Positions 7,750-17,159 of a stretch of DNA of 64,000 nt are shown here, piece by piece. A model generated the notes under the pieces. That model saw only the letters and a list, made by a program, of their open reading frames with translations, made no database searches and was not told the origin of the DNA. Both the position numbers and the translations under genes were made by a program. Within the stretch, counting starts at the first letter, position 1, and the number at the start of each line of letters is the position of its first letter. The DNA lies in the NCBI GenBank assembly GCA_944381635.1, contig CALWLY010000007.1:1-64000 (forward strand), in the 5' to 3' direction. The DNA comes from an uncultured Lachnospiraceae bacterium (GTDB lineage: Bacteria > Bacillota > Clostridia > Lachnospirales > Lachnospiraceae).

Positions 7750-9903
7750 ATGACAAAACTACTACGATATTTAAAAAATTATGTTCCGCTTATCCTTGCA
7801 GTTGTCGTACTTTTGATTGTGCAGGCATACTGTGACCTGGCATTGCCCTCTTACACAAGCGACATTGTGGACATAGGCATTCAGCAGGGCGGTATCGACA
7901 ATGCGGCGGCGGATCAGATCAGTGCTTCCAGCATGGAACAGATCAGCTGGTTTTTGACAGATGAGGAGTATGGGCTGGTACAGGATTCCTATACCCTGGA
8001 CGGTGATATTTATAAGAAAAACGATCTGAGCAGTCAGGAAGAAGAAAACCTTTCTTCCGTACTCTCCGCGCCTATGGCGATTCTCTATCAGGCAAAACAG
8101 AGCGGAAACCTTGACCTTTCTCAGGTGGAAGCGGCTGTGGATGCGGGAATGGTAAGCAAAGAACAGCTTCTTTCCATAAAAGAGGAAGCTCTCTCACGAA
8201 TGGGTCAGGTAAGCGATGCGATGATCACTTCCGCGGCAGTAGGATTTGTGAGATCGGAATATCAGAGCATCGGTGTGAATCTGGAAGAAGTACAGAAGGA
8301 TTATCTGTATAACGTAGGGGGCAAGATGCTTCTCATGACAGTGCTCATGATGGCGGCAGCCATTGCAGCCGGATTTTTATCAAGCTATATAGCAGCCGGT
8401 GTTTCCAAAAACCTGAGAAATCAGATGTTTTCCAAGGTTATTTCCTTCAGCAGCGCAGAGGTGGATAAATTTTCCACAGCCTCACTGATCACACGCTGCA
8501 CCAATGACATTCAGCAGATTCAGATGACGATCGTTATGATGCTTCGAATCGTGCTTTATGCGCCGATCATCGGTATTGGAGGAATTTTAAAGGTAGCCGC
8601 TACTCATACAGGTCTGGAATGGATCATTGCTGTTGCGGTGGGCGTAATGCTTGCGCTTGTACTCAGCCTTGTCAGTGTGGCAATGCCCAAATTTAAAAAG
8701 ATGCAGGGACTTATCGACAGAGTCAACCTTGTCAGCCGTGAGATTTTGACGGGTCTGTCTGTCATCCGTGCCTTCGGACGCGAAAAATATGAAGAAGAGC
8801 GTTTCGATGAGGCAAACACGAACCTGATGAAAACACAGCTTTTCACAAACCGTGTGATGACACTGATGATGCCTATGATGATGCTTGTCATGAACGGAAT
8901 TACTCTTCTGATCGTCTGGTTCTCCTCAAAAGGAATTGACACCGGTTCTATGCAGGTAGGGGATATGATCGCATTTATGACTTACACCATGACTATCGTT
9001 ATGGCATTTATGATGATCACCATGATATCCATTATGCTTCCCCGTGCCGGCGTGGCAGCAGCACGTGTGGATGAAGTGCTTGAAACGGAACCTTCTATTG
9101 AAGATAAGCCGGATACGAAAGAGGCAGATCAGAAAGTCGGAAAAGGTGAAGTTGTATTTGACCATGTAACCTTCACTTATCCGGGCGCAGAGCATCCGGT
9201 GTTAAAAGATATCAGCTTTACGGCAAAACCGGGACAGACAACCGCTTTTATCGGAAGTACGGGATGCGGAAAATCCACGCTGATTCACCTTCTTCCCAGA
9301 TTTTACGATGTGACGGAGGGAAGCATCCGGATAGACGGTGTGGATATCAGGGATTTAAGTCAGCATAAGCTGAGAAGCCTGTTGGGATTTGTTCCCCAGA
9401 AAGGCGTGCTGTTTACCGGCACGATCGAAAGCAACTTGAAATTCGGCGGAGAGCAGATTACCGATGAGCAGATGAAGGAAGCTGCGTCTATTGCCCAGGC
9501 CGAAGAGTTTATTTCTCAGAAGCCGGCCGGCTATGACAGCCCGATTTCCCAGGGAGGCACCAATGTTTCCGGCGGCCAGAAACAGCGTCTCTCCATTGGC
9601 CGCGCCATCGCAAAACAGGCGAAGATTTTCCTTTTCGACGACAGTTTTTCCGCTCTGGATTACAAGACGGATGCTGCGCTTAGAAAAGAACTGAACCAAA
9701 AACTTTCCGACGCTACTATTTTGCTGGTGGCTCAGAGAATTTCTACCGTGTTTCATGCAGAGCAGATTATTGTGCTGGATGAAGGAGAGATTGTGGGAAT
9801 GGGAACTCACGAGGAACTGCTGGCAGGCTGCCCGACCTATCAGGAAATTGTAAGAAGCCAGTTAAGCAGCAAGGAATTAGGACTGAAAGAAGGTGAACAG
9901 TAA
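7750..9903 (+). CDS. ABC exporter half-transporter with degenerate ATP site (subunit 1 of a heterodimer)
   Basis: This is a type IV ABC exporter half of 717 residues: a transmembrane domain (about 1-440) then an ATPase domain (about 465-700). Between TM1 and TM2 (residues about 40-190) lies a large extra, mostly hydrophilic segment that should face outside. The Walker A is GSTGCGKST from G502, and the signature is VSGGQ. At the catalytic-Glu position of Walker B there is Asp (FDDS, D631), and the switch-loop His is Gln (Q662, VAQRIST). These substitutions are the hallmark of the degenerate half of heterodimeric exporters such as TM287/288 and BmrCD. The stop overlaps the next start by one base (TAATG), so the subunits are translationally coupled. 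Confidence 0.92.
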   Translation: MTKLLRYLKNYVPLILAVVVLLIVQAYCDLALPSYTSDIVDIGIQQGGIDNAAADQISASSMEQISWFLTDEEYGLVQDSYTLDGDIYKKNDLSSQEEENLSSVLSAPMAILYQAKQSGNLDLSQVEAAVDAGMVSKEQLLSIKEEALSRMGQVSDAMITSAAVGFVRSEYQSIGVNLEEVQKDYLYNVGGKMLLMTVLMMAAAIAAGFLSSYIAAGVSKNLRNQMFSKVISFSSAEVDKFSTASLITRCTNDIQQIQMTIVMMLRIVLYAPIIGIGGILKVAATHTGLEWIIAVAVGVMLALVLSLVSVAMPKFKKMQGLIDRVNLVSREILTGLSVIRAFGREKYEEERFDEANTNLMKTQLFTNRVMTLMMPMMMLVMNGITLLIVWFSSKGIDTGSMQVGDMIAFMTYTMTIVMAFMMITMISIMLPRAGVAAARVDEVLETEPSIEDKPDTKEADQKVGKGEVVFDHVTFTYPGAEHPVLKDISFTAKPGQTTAFIGSTGCGKSTLIHLLPRFYDVTEGSIRIDGVDIRDLSQHKLRSLLGFVPQKGVLFTGTIESNLKFGGEQITDEQMKEAASIAQAEEFISQKPAGYDSPISQGGTNVSGGQKQRLSIGRAIAKQAKIFLFDDSFSALDYKTDAALRKELNQKLSDATILLVAQRISTVFHAEQIIVLDEGEIVGMGTHEELLAGCPTYQEIVRSQLSSKELGLKEGEQ

Positions 9904-11738
9904 TGGCAGAACAGAGAAAAGGACCCGGAAGAGGGCCGGGAGGACGAGGCATGATGCCCGGCGAGAAGGCCAAGGACTTTAAAGGAACTATTTTGAAACT
10001 CCTTTCTTATATAGGAAGTTATAAAGTAGGTGTTATTGCCGTTATGATTTTTGCGGTGGCAAGTACCCTCTTTAACGTAGTATCCCCTAAAATTTTAGGT
10101 AAAGCCACCACAGAGCTGGCCAATGGCTTCATGAGAAAGATACAGGGTATCGGTGGGATTGATTTCAGTTATCTGGCAAGAATTCTGCTGTTTTTGCTGG
10201 GATTGTATATTTTGAGCGCGGCATTTAACTTTACGCAGAATATGATCATGACCAGCATCACGCAAAAGATCTGCTACCGCATGAGAAAAGAGATTACCGA
10301 AAAGATCAACCGGATGCCTATGAAATTTTTTGAATCCCGTCCGGTTGGTGAAGTTCTTTCCAGAATCACCAACGATGTGGATACCCTGGGACAGAGTTTG
10401 AACCAGAGTATTACCCAGCTGATCACCAGCATCACAACGATGATCGGTGTTCTGGTCATGATGCTTTCCATCAGCCCGCTGATGACGCTGATTGCGCTTA
10501 TCATTCTGCCGGTATCTATGGTTCTGGTTGCAATTATCGTAAAGATCAGCCAGAAATACTTCAAAGCGCAGCAGAGATATCTGGGAAATATCGATGGCCA
10601 GATCGAAGAGGTTTTCAGCGGTCAGAACGTAGTCAAAGCTTTTAACAGAGAAGAAATCGTAACCAGAGAATTTCAGGAAACCAATGAGAAACTGTTTGAA
10701 TCCGCATGGAAAAGTCAGTTCCTGTCCGGGATGATGCAGCCTGTCATGACGTTTGTAGGAAATGCAGGCTATGTGGGTGTGGCTGTTTCCGGAAGTGTAC
10801 TGGCGGCAGCAGGAACCATTCAGATTGGTGATATTGTTTCCTTTATTCAGTATGTAAAACAGTTCACCCAGCCTATCACTCAGCTGGCTCAGGTATCCAA
10901 CATGCTTCAGAGTATGGCGGCGGCAGCAGAGCGTGTGTTTGAATTCCTGGATGAGGAAGAAGAAGATCAGATCGTGGAAAATCCGGTTAAGATGGATAAA
11001 TTTACCGGAAAAGTGGATTTTGAACATGTAAAATTCGGATATAACGAAGATAAGATCATAATCCATGATTTCAGCTGCGACGTAAAACCGGGGCAGACTA
11101 TCGCTATTGTAGGCCCTACCGGCGCAGGAAAGACGACTATGGTAAAACTGCTGATGCGTTTCTATGATGTAAACAGCGGACGCATTCTGGTGGACGGTCA
11201 CGACTTAAGAGAGTTTAACCGGGCGGATCTGCGGAAAGGTTTCGGCATGGTACTTCAGGATACCTGGCTGTTTAAGGGAACCATTATGGAAAATATCCGG
11301 TATGCAAGGCTGGATGCTACCGATGAGGAAGTCATTGCCGCAGCCAAAGCAGCCCATGCGCATCACTTTATCATGACCCTTCCCGGCGGTTATAACATGG
11401 AACTGAACGAGGAAGCAAGCAATGTTTCTCAGGGACAGAAACAGCTTCTTACCATTGCAAGAGCTATTCTGGCAGATAATCCGATTCTGATCCTGGACGA
11501 AGCGACATCAAGCGTTGATACCAGAACGGAAATTCAGATTCAGAAAGCTATGAACAACCTGATGAAGGGAAGAACAAGCTTTGTAATCGCTCACAGACTT
11601 TCTACAATCAAAGATGCCGATCTGATTCTTGTCATGAAAGACGGCGATATTGTAGAACAGGGAAATCACGAAGAACTTCTTGCAAAGAACGGCTTCTATG
11701 CAGACCTTTACAACAGCCAGTTCGAGGAAGTCGGATAA
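9903..11738 (+). CDS. ABC exporter half-transporter with consensus ATP site (subunit 2 of a heterodimer)
   Basis: This 611-residue partner of the preceding subunit has six TM helices in about residues 35-320 and an ATPase domain in about 365-600. The N-terminus is a Gly/Pro/Arg-rich tail (GPGRGPGGRGMMPG), a common feature of this subunit. Walker A is GPTGAGKTT, Walker B LILDEATSSVD contains the catalytic E533, and the switch histidine is H564. Its signature loop is VSQGQ rather than LSGGQ. That loop completes the degenerate site of subunit 1, so the pair has one active and one inactive ATP site. Substrate is unknown; drug or peptide efflux under MarR control is the likely role. Confidence 0.93.
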   Translation: MAEQRKGPGRGPGGRGMMPGEKAKDFKGTILKLLSYIGSYKVGVIAVMIFAVASTLFNVVSPKILGKATTELANGFMRKIQGIGGIDFSYLARILLFLLGLYILSAAFNFTQNMIMTSITQKICYRMRKEITEKINRMPMKFFESRPVGEVLSRITNDVDTLGQSLNQSITQLITSITTMIGVLVMMLSISPLMTLIALIILPVSMVLVAIIVKISQKYFKAQQRYLGNIDGQIEEVFSGQNVVKAFNREEIVTREFQETNEKLFESAWKSQFLSGMMQPVMTFVGNAGYVGVAVSGSVLAAAGTIQIGDIVSFIQYVKQFTQPITQLAQVSNMLQSMAAAAERVFEFLDEEEEDQIVENPVKMDKFTGKVDFEHVKFGYNEDKIIIHDFSCDVKPGQTIAIVGPTGAGKTTMVKLLMRFYDVNSGRILVDGHDLREFNRADLRKGFGMVLQDTWLFKGTIMENIRYARLDATDEEVIAAAKAAHAHHFIMTLPGGYNMELNEEASNVSQGQKQLLTIARAILADNPILILDEATSSVDTRTEIQIQKAMNNLMKGRTSFVIAHRLSTIKDADLILVMKDGDIVEQGNHEELLAKNGFYADLYNSQFEEVG

Positions 11739-11801
11739 AACAGACAGCAGGTATTTTTGCAATAACTAAAAAAATAAAAACAGCAGCAGATAAAGGGAGA
11801 A

Positions 11802-11838
11802 CCCCAGGTCATTCCAGGCGGAATGACCTGGGGTTTTT
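11802..11838 (+). terminator. Strong terminator of the marR-exporter operon
   Basis: CCCCAGGTCATTCC pairs perfectly with GGAATGACCTGGGG around AGGC, followed by TTTTT. The T-tract is also the first bases of structured repeat copy A. Confidence 0.92.
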
Positions 11839-11971
11839 ATATACAGTAGGAAAGTCCCTTTCCTACTGTATATAAAAACGCTCCGCTGAGGATGCGCACT
11901 CACGCGAAAAGTAGTATGTTGCCTGACGGCAACCGCGCTCGGCGCGAGTGTGCACCGAGGTGCACACTTTT
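11834..11971 (+). repeat. Terminator-associated structured repeat, copy A
   Basis: The first hairpin is 11834-11878, a perfect 21-bp stem that begins with T5 and ends with A5. Then comes the conserved core CGCTCCGCTGAGGATGCG and CACT, a GTTGCC/GGCAAC hairpin (about 11919-11932), CCGCGCTCGGCG, and a last hairpin GTGTGCACC-GAG-GTGCACAC with TTTT. A worn second left arm (TATATACAATAGAGAAAG) follows at 11971-11989, suggesting a degenerate neighbouring copy. Copies B, C and D are at 22683, 46315 and 48555. Confidence 0.75.
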
Positions 11972-11989
11972 ATATACAATAGAGAAAGT

Positions 11990-12211
11990 CTCTTCCCTGT
12001 CTGTAAGTTTTTTCTGTCTCATCATACTGCACATCTCAAGCTTCTTTTGATACTATAAAAATTTTAATATATTGTAAGATGTGACGAATAAAAAAGTGGA
12101 AATTTCAATAAAAAACGAAAAATATCCTATATAATATTTGGAAATCATAAGATATAATATCACTATCAACAAAAGACATCACCGGGATGTCTGAAGGAAG
12201 GAGAAAAAGAT
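11990..12211 (+). other. Upstream region of mglB
   Basis: An AT-rich leader with two TATAAT matches (12130-12135 and 12153-12158), neither with a good -35 box, and a small hairpin GACATC-ACCGG-GATGTC (about 12174-12190) just before the RBS GAAGGAGA. I see no catabolite-response element. Confidence 0.4.
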
Positions 12212-13552
12212 ATGAAGAAAAAAGTAGCTTTACTGACAATGGCGGCAGTACTTGGTCTTTCCGTTACCGCATGTGGCTCCGGAGAAACAACAGATACTGC
12301 CGGCACAACAACTACTACAGCAGAAACTACTGCTGAAACAACAGCAGCAGAGACGACAGCTGCAGAAACAACAGCGGCAGCTGATACAGAGGTGGCAAAC
12401 AAAGACAAACCTCTGGTATGGTTCAACCGTCAGCCTTCCAACAGTTCTACAGGAGAGTTGGATATGACAGCTCTGAACTTCAATGAGAATACATATTACG
12501 TAGGATTCGATGCAAATCAGGGTGCTGAACTTCAGGGAACCATGGTTAGAGATTATATCGAAAAGAATATTGAAACCATCGACCGCAACGGCGACGGAGT
12601 CATCGGCTATGTTTTAGCAATCGGTGATATCGGACATAACGATTCCATCGCACGTACAAGAGGTGTTCGTAAAGCTCTGGGAACAGGCGTTGACAAAGAC
12701 GGCAACATCAACAGCGATCCTATCGGTACCAATACAGACGGTTCCGCAACAGCTGTTCAGGACGGAACACTGACAATTAACGGAACAGACTATGTAGTAA
12801 GAGAACTTGCATCTCAGGAAATGAAAAACTCTGCAGGAGCTACATGGGATGCTGCTACAGCAGGAAACGCAATCGGCACATGGTCCTCTTCATTCGGTGA
12901 TCAGATTGACGTAGTTGTTTCCAACAACGATGGTATGGGAATGTCCATGTTCAACGCATGGTCCAAAGACAACAACGTTCCCACATTCGGATACGATGCA
13001 AACAATGACGCAGTAGCTGCAATCGCAGAAGGCTATGGCGGAACCATCAGCCAGCATGCAGACGTACAGGCTTATCTGACACTCCGTGTTCTGCGTAACG
13101 CTCTGGACGGTGTAGATATTGACACAGGTATCGGCACACCGGACGAAGCAGGCAATACTTTGTCTGAGGATGTATATGTATACAATGAAGAAGAACGTTC
13201 TTACTATGCATTGAACGTTGCAGTTACAGCTGAAAACTATCAGGATTTCACAGACTCCACAAAAGTTTATGAGCCGGTATCCAACCAGCTGGATGAAGCT
13301 ACACATCCGAGAAAATCCGTATGGCTGAACATTTACAACGCAGCTGATAACTTCTTAAGCTCTACCTATCAGCCGCTGCTTCAGAATTATGATGATCTGC
13401 TCAACCTGGATGTTGAATACATCGGTGGTGACGGACAGACAGAATCCAACATCACAAACCGTCTTGGAAACCCTGGACAGTATGATGCATTCGCAATCAA
13501 CATGGTTAAGACAGACAATGCTGCTTCTTACACATCCTTACTGAGCCAGTAA
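12212..13552 (+). CDS. mglB: Galactose/glucose-type ABC transporter substrate-binding lipoprotein MglB
   Basis: This captures galactose/glucose-type sugars outside the membrane and delivers them to MglAC. The 446-residue product has a lipoprotein signal with lipobox LSVTAC (C21), then a Thr/Ala/Glu-rich linker (residues about 25-60), then the type I periplasmic binding fold. The segment DRNGDGVIGY (D124, N126, D128) matches the calcium loop of the E. coli galactose-binding protein. The expected ligand loops (FNRQPS at 71-76; NNDGMGMS later) are present. Length exceeds the usual 330 because of the linker and several insertions. It is the first gene of the mgl operon, and a hairpin separates it from mglA. 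Confidence 0.9.
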   Translation: MKKKVALLTMAAVLGLSVTACGSGETTDTAGTTTTTAETTAETTAAETTAAETTAAADTEVANKDKPLVWFNRQPSNSSTGELDMTALNFNENTYYVGFDANQGAELQGTMVRDYIEKNIETIDRNGDGVIGYVLAIGDIGHNDSIARTRGVRKALGTGVDKDGNINSDPIGTNTDGSATAVQDGTLTINGTDYVVRELASQEMKNSAGATWDAATAGNAIGTWSSSFGDQIDVVVSNNDGMGMSMFNAWSKDNNVPTFGYDANNDAVAAIAEGYGGTISQHADVQAYLTLRVLRNALDGVDIDTGIGTPDEAGNTLSEDVYVYNEEERSYYALNVAVTAENYQDFTDSTKVYEPVSNQLDEATHPRKSVWLNIYNAADNFLSSTYQPLLQNYDDLLNLDVEYIGGDGQTESNITNRLGNPGQYDAFAINMVKTDNAASYTSLLSQ

Positions 13553-13627
13553 TTGAGAGAAGCAGACAGGCTTGCCGGCAGTATCACCGTCTGGTGAAGT
13601 CTTTACAGTGAATAAGAAGGACAGACT

Positions 13628-13653
13628 ATTAGGGGGAAGCAATTCTCCCTAAT
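13628..13653 (+). promoter_or_regulatory. Intercistronic hairpin between mglB and mglA
   Basis: ATTAGGG pairs with TCCCTAAT around GGAAGCAATTC. There is no T-run after it. Such stems often stabilise or partly attenuate, so that the binding protein is made in excess over MglAC. Confidence 0.5.
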
Positions 13654-13689
13654 AATCTCTTTATGATTAAAACAACAGGAGTAAAAACA

Positions 13690-15198
13690 ATGGGAGATAA
13701 GAAAGATAATATCGTCTTATCAATACGTGGTATGAGCAAATCCTTTGGCCGAAACAGGGTTCTGGATCATATCAACCTGGATGTGAAGCGTGGAACCGTT
13801 ATGGGGCTCATGGGGGAAAACGGAGCCGGTAAGTCGACAATGATGAAATGCCTTTTCGGTACTTATCAAAAGGATGAGGGAACAATCTTCCTTGACGGTA
13901 AAGAGGTAAGTTTTTCCGGACCCAAAGATGCTCTTGAAAACGGTATTGCAATGGTTCATCAGGAATTGAATCAGTGTCTTGAAAGGAATGTCATCGACAA
14001 CTTATTCCTGGGACGCTATCCGGTCAATTCTCTGGGAATGGTTGACGAAGGAAGAATGAAAAAGGAGGCTGCTGAACTTTTCAGAAAGCTGGGAATGACA
14101 GTAAACCTCACACAGCCTATGCGCAATATGTCTGTATCACAGAGACAGATGTGTGAAATTGCAAAGGCGATTTCCTACAATTCCAAAGTAATCGTTCTGG
14201 ATGAACCTACATCCTCGCTGACCGTGCAGGAAGTTGATAAGCTTTTCGGAATGATGAGAATGTTGAAAGAACAGGGAATTTCCCTGATTTACATTTCTCA
14301 CAAAATGGATGAGATTTTTGAAATCTGTGACGAAATATCCGTGCTCCGTGATGGTAACCTGGTTATGACAAAGAGCACGAAAGATACCAACATGAATGAG
14401 CTGATTGCAGCAATGGTTGGACGTTCTCTTGAAAATCGATTCCCGCCGGTTGATAATACACCAAAAGATGTGGTTTTGTCCGTACAGCACTTGTCCACAA
14501 AATTTGCGCCTCATCTGCAGGATATTTCCTTTGATGTAAGGGAAGGAGAAATTTTTGGACTGTATGGTCTGGTTGGAGCGGGCAGAACGGAACTTTTGGA
14601 AACAATTTTCGGTGTGCGCACCAGAGCCGCAGGGCGAGTTTATCTGAATAACCGGCTTATGAATTTCAACAGTGCAAAAGAGGCCATGGATCACGGATTT
14701 GCCATGATTACGGAGGAAAGAAAGGCAAATGGACTGTTCCTGAAAGGGGACCTTACTTTCAATACTACCATAGCAAATCTGAATCAGTATAAATCCGGGG
14801 TGGCACTGTCCGATTCAAAAATGGTCAAGGCAACCGCCAAAGAAATCAAAATTATGCATACAAAATGTATGGGACCGGATGACATGATTTCAAGCCTTTC
14901 CGGCGGTAATCAGCAGAAAGTCATTTTCGGAAAATGGCTGGAGCGTGATCCGCAGATATTTATGATGGACGAACCTACAAGAGGTATCGATGTCGGTGCA
15001 AAATATGAAATTTACGAATTGATTATCAATATGGCGAAACAGGGAAAAACAATTATTGTTGTTTCGTCTGAAATGCCGGAAATTTTGGGAATTACGAACC
15101 GTATTGGCGTTATGTCCAATGGACGTCTTTCCGGAATTGTCAACACGAAGGAGACAAATCAGGAAGAGCTTTTGAGACTCAGCGCAAAATACCTATAA
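13690..15198 (+). CDS. mglA: Galactose/methyl galactoside ABC importer ATP-binding protein MglA
   Basis: This is a tandem ATPase of 502 residues that powers sugar import through MglC. The first nucleotide-binding domain has Walker A GENGAGKST, signature SVSQRQ and Walker B VIVLDEPTSSL. The second, degenerate as is usual in the RbsA/MglA family, has GLVGAGRTELL, LSGGNQQK and FMMDEPTRGIDVG. ATG 13690 is preferred because CAGGAG stands 10-15 nt upstream; the frame continues upstream to ATG 13663 with no RBS. Confidence 0.94.
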   Translation: MGDKKDNIVLSIRGMSKSFGRNRVLDHINLDVKRGTVMGLMGENGAGKSTMMKCLFGTYQKDEGTIFLDGKEVSFSGPKDALENGIAMVHQELNQCLERNVIDNLFLGRYPVNSLGMVDEGRMKKEAAELFRKLGMTVNLTQPMRNMSVSQRQMCEIAKAISYNSKVIVLDEPTSSLTVQEVDKLFGMMRMLKEQGISLIYISHKMDEIFEICDEISVLRDGNLVMTKSTKDTNMNELIAAMVGRSLENRFPPVDNTPKDVVLSVQHLSTKFAPHLQDISFDVREGEIFGLYGLVGAGRTELLETIFGVRTRAAGRVYLNNRLMNFNSAKEAMDHGFAMITEERKANGLFLKGDLTFNTTIANLNQYKSGVALSDSKMVKATAKEIKIMHTKCMGPDDMISSLSGGNQQKVIFGKWLERDPQIFMMDEPTRGIDVGAKYEIYELIINMAKQGKTIIVVSSEMPEILGITNRIGVMSNGRLSGIVNTKETNQEELLRLSAKYL

Positions 15199-15210
15199 TA
15201 ATGGAGATTG

Positions 15211-16872
15211 ATGGATATGGCAAATGGAAACAGTAAAATTCTTACGGCTGAACAGGAAATGAAGCTGCGTCAGCCAATTGAAGAATATGTCGGAAAAATT
15301 CAGGCAAAGATAGACGGCCTCAGAGTTGACGGCACAGATAAAGTTGTTTCTCTTCAGAACAGTATCGACAGTGTAAAGAGAGATCGTTCACTTACAAAAG
15401 AAGAGAAAAATTCCAGAATTGCAGCATACAAAGCGGAAGTGGAAAAAGCAAAAGCAGTCGAGGCGAAAAACAAAGATGAGATTTCAAAATTGATTGCAGA
15501 TGCGGAAGGATATCTGAAAGAGCACTTTGACAAAGACTATTTCAATGCTGTTAAAGAAAGCTGTGCACAGGAAAAGGTACGTGCAAAAGAAAAATACCGC
15601 GAAAATATCGCAAAACTGGAGAAAGAACATCAGCAGACACTTTCAAAACTGACAGATCATCAGGAAATCAAAGATGAGAAATATGTTTATAAAAACCGCC
15701 GTTTTGACTGCAAAATGGAACTGGATAAAGAACTCCAGCAGATTAAAGACAGAAAACATGCGGCTTATACCTATAAATATCATCTGATTGACCTGCTGCG
15801 TATGTCCAAGTTTACTTTCATGGAGTCCAGAGCACAGAAATGGGAAAATTACAAGTATACCTTCAACCGCAGAGCATTTTTGCTGCAGAATGGTTTGTAT
15901 ATTGCCATTGTTATTATTTTCATCGCTCTGTGTATCATCACTCCGATTGTAAAGAATACCCCGCTGCTTACTTATAACAACGTGTTAAATATTCTGCAGC
16001 AGGCTTCCCCGAGAATGTTCCTTGCTCTCGGTGTTGCAGGTCTGATCCTTCTTACCGGTACAGACCTTTCCATCGGACGTATGGTTGGTATGGGTATGAC
16101 TACAGCAACCATCATTATGCATCAGGGCATTAACACAGGTGCTGTATTCGGGCATACCTTTGACTTTACAGGTATTCCCATTGCGGGAAGAGTTGTTCTT
16201 GCACTGGTAGCGTGCGTGGTTCTGTGTACCTTCTTTACAACCATTGCAGGTTTCTTTACCGCTAAATTCAAGATGCATCCGTTCATTTCAACCATGGCGA
16301 ACATGCTGGTAATTTTCGGTCTGGTTACCTACGCAACCAAAGGTGTATCTTTCGGTGCCATCGAACCTGGTATCCCCAGCATGATCATCCCTAAGATCAA
16401 TGGCTTCCCCACAATCATTCTCTGGGCAGTTGCAGCCATCGTGATCGTATGGTTTATCTGGAACAAAACAACCTTTGGTAAAAACCTGTTTGCAGTTGGC
16501 GGTAACCCGGAAGCAGCAGCTGTATCCGGTATTTCCGTATTCCGCGTAACAGTAGGCGCATTCGTTCTGGCAGGTATCCTTTACGGATTCGGTTCCTGGC
16601 TTGAATGTGCAAGAATGGTTGGTTCCGGTTCTGCAGCATATGGACAGGGCTGGGAAATGGATGCCATTGCAGCCTGCGTAGTAGGTGGCGTTTCCTTTAC
16701 CGGTGGTATTGGTAAGATTTCAGGCGTTGTAGTTGGTGTATTCATCTTTACAGCACTTACATACTCCCTTACCATCCTTGGTATCGATACAAACCTTCAG
16801 TTCGTATTCTCCGGAATTATCATCCTTGTAGCAGTAACACTTGACTGCCTGAAATACGTTCAGAAAAAATAA
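15211..16872 (+). CDS. mglC: Galactose/methyl galactoside ABC importer permease MglC with N-terminal coiled-coil extension
   Basis: The C-terminal part (from about residue 220) is a normal MglC/RbsC permease: multiple TM helices beginning QNGLYIAIVIIFIALCII, with LTGTDLSIGRMVGMG and NPEAAAVSGISV characteristic of the family. The first 215 or so residues are not part of ordinary MglC (about 336 residues). They are highly charged and predicted coiled coil, rich in Lys/Glu with repeats such as KEEKNSRIAAYKAEVEKAKA, and contain no signal or TM segment, so they should lie in the cytoplasm. ATG 15211 or ATG 15217 may be the start; GGAG at 15203-15206 fits either. It follows mglA by about 10 bp. The extension may contact MglA or another cytoplasmic partner. 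Confidence 0.9.
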   Translation: MDMANGNSKILTAEQEMKLRQPIEEYVGKIQAKIDGLRVDGTDKVVSLQNSIDSVKRDRSLTKEEKNSRIAAYKAEVEKAKAVEAKNKDEISKLIADAEGYLKEHFDKDYFNAVKESCAQEKVRAKEKYRENIAKLEKEHQQTLSKLTDHQEIKDEKYVYKNRRFDCKMELDKELQQIKDRKHAAYTYKYHLIDLLRMSKFTFMESRAQKWENYKYTFNRRAFLLQNGLYIAIVIIFIALCIITPIVKNTPLLTYNNVLNILQQASPRMFLALGVAGLILLTGTDLSIGRMVGMGMTTATIIMHQGINTGAVFGHTFDFTGIPIAGRVVLALVACVVLCTFFTTIAGFFTAKFKMHPFISTMANMLVIFGLVTYATKGVSFGAIEPGIPSMIIPKINGFPTIILWAVAAIVIVWFIWNKTTFGKNLFAVGGNPEAAAVSGISVFRVTVGAFVLAGILYGFGSWLECARMVGSGSAAYGQGWEMDAIAACVVGGVSFTGGIGKISGVVVGVFIFTALTYSLTILGIDTNLQFVFSGIIILVAVTLDCLKYVQKK

Positions 16873-16888
16873 ACATACATATTGCCAA

Positions 16889-16917
16889 AAGAGCCGGAGA
16901 AAATCCCGGCTCTTTTT
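16889..16917 (+). terminator. Terminator of the mglBAC operon
   Basis: AGAGCCGG pairs with CCGGCTCT around a 9-nt loop, followed by TTTTTG. Confidence 0.9.
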
Positions 16918-16949
16918 GTGTCTTTACCACAAGCAAACTTTACCAAACA

Positions 16950-16978
16950 TTTACATCCCCCTGTGAATTTGCTATAAT
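16950..16978 (+). promoter_or_regulatory. Promoter of the two-component/sensor operon
   Basis: TTTACA (16950-16955), a 17-bp spacer and TATAAT (16973-16978). Expected start near 16985, at the left edge of the structured element. Confidence 0.75.
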
Positions 16979-17137
16979 GTAATACCAGGGTTCAAAGGTC
17001 ATGCTTTTCATATACATATGAAAAAGCATGACTTTAGAACTCGCCCAACATGAGAAAGAAGCCCTGAAAGGGCGGAATTCGAATGTTGCCAGGATTGAGG
17101 GAGCGCGCAAGCGCGGAGCAATCCTGAGGTATTACAT
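16977..17137 (+). repeat. Multi-hairpin structured element in the leader of the yesN-like gene
   Basis: A 161-bp unit bounded by the perfect 10-bp inverted repeat ATGTAATACC / GGTATTACAT. Inside are three stem-loops. The first is a long one, GTCATGCTTTTCATAT with ATATGAAAAAGCATGAC (one bulge), extended by GGGTTC/GAACTC. The second is CAACAT...ATGTTG enclosing GCCCT-GAA-AGGGC. The third is AGGATTG...CAATCCT enclosing GCGC-GCAA-GCGC with a GNRA-like loop. It has the form of a four-way junction. It could be a leader RNA of the operon or a small palindromic mobile element; I recognise no named family. Confidence 0.6.
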
Positions 17138-17159
17138 GAATATTTAAGAGGAAAACAAT

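Noticed and set aside
10095..11201. 368-codon open frame on the minus strand
   Set aside because: Antisense shadow of the second ABC exporter subunit; His/Cys-rich random composition.
11834..11878. Second terminator after the exporter operon
   Set aside because: The stem begins with T-run and ends with A-run, the reverse of a terminator, and belongs to the repeat family instead.
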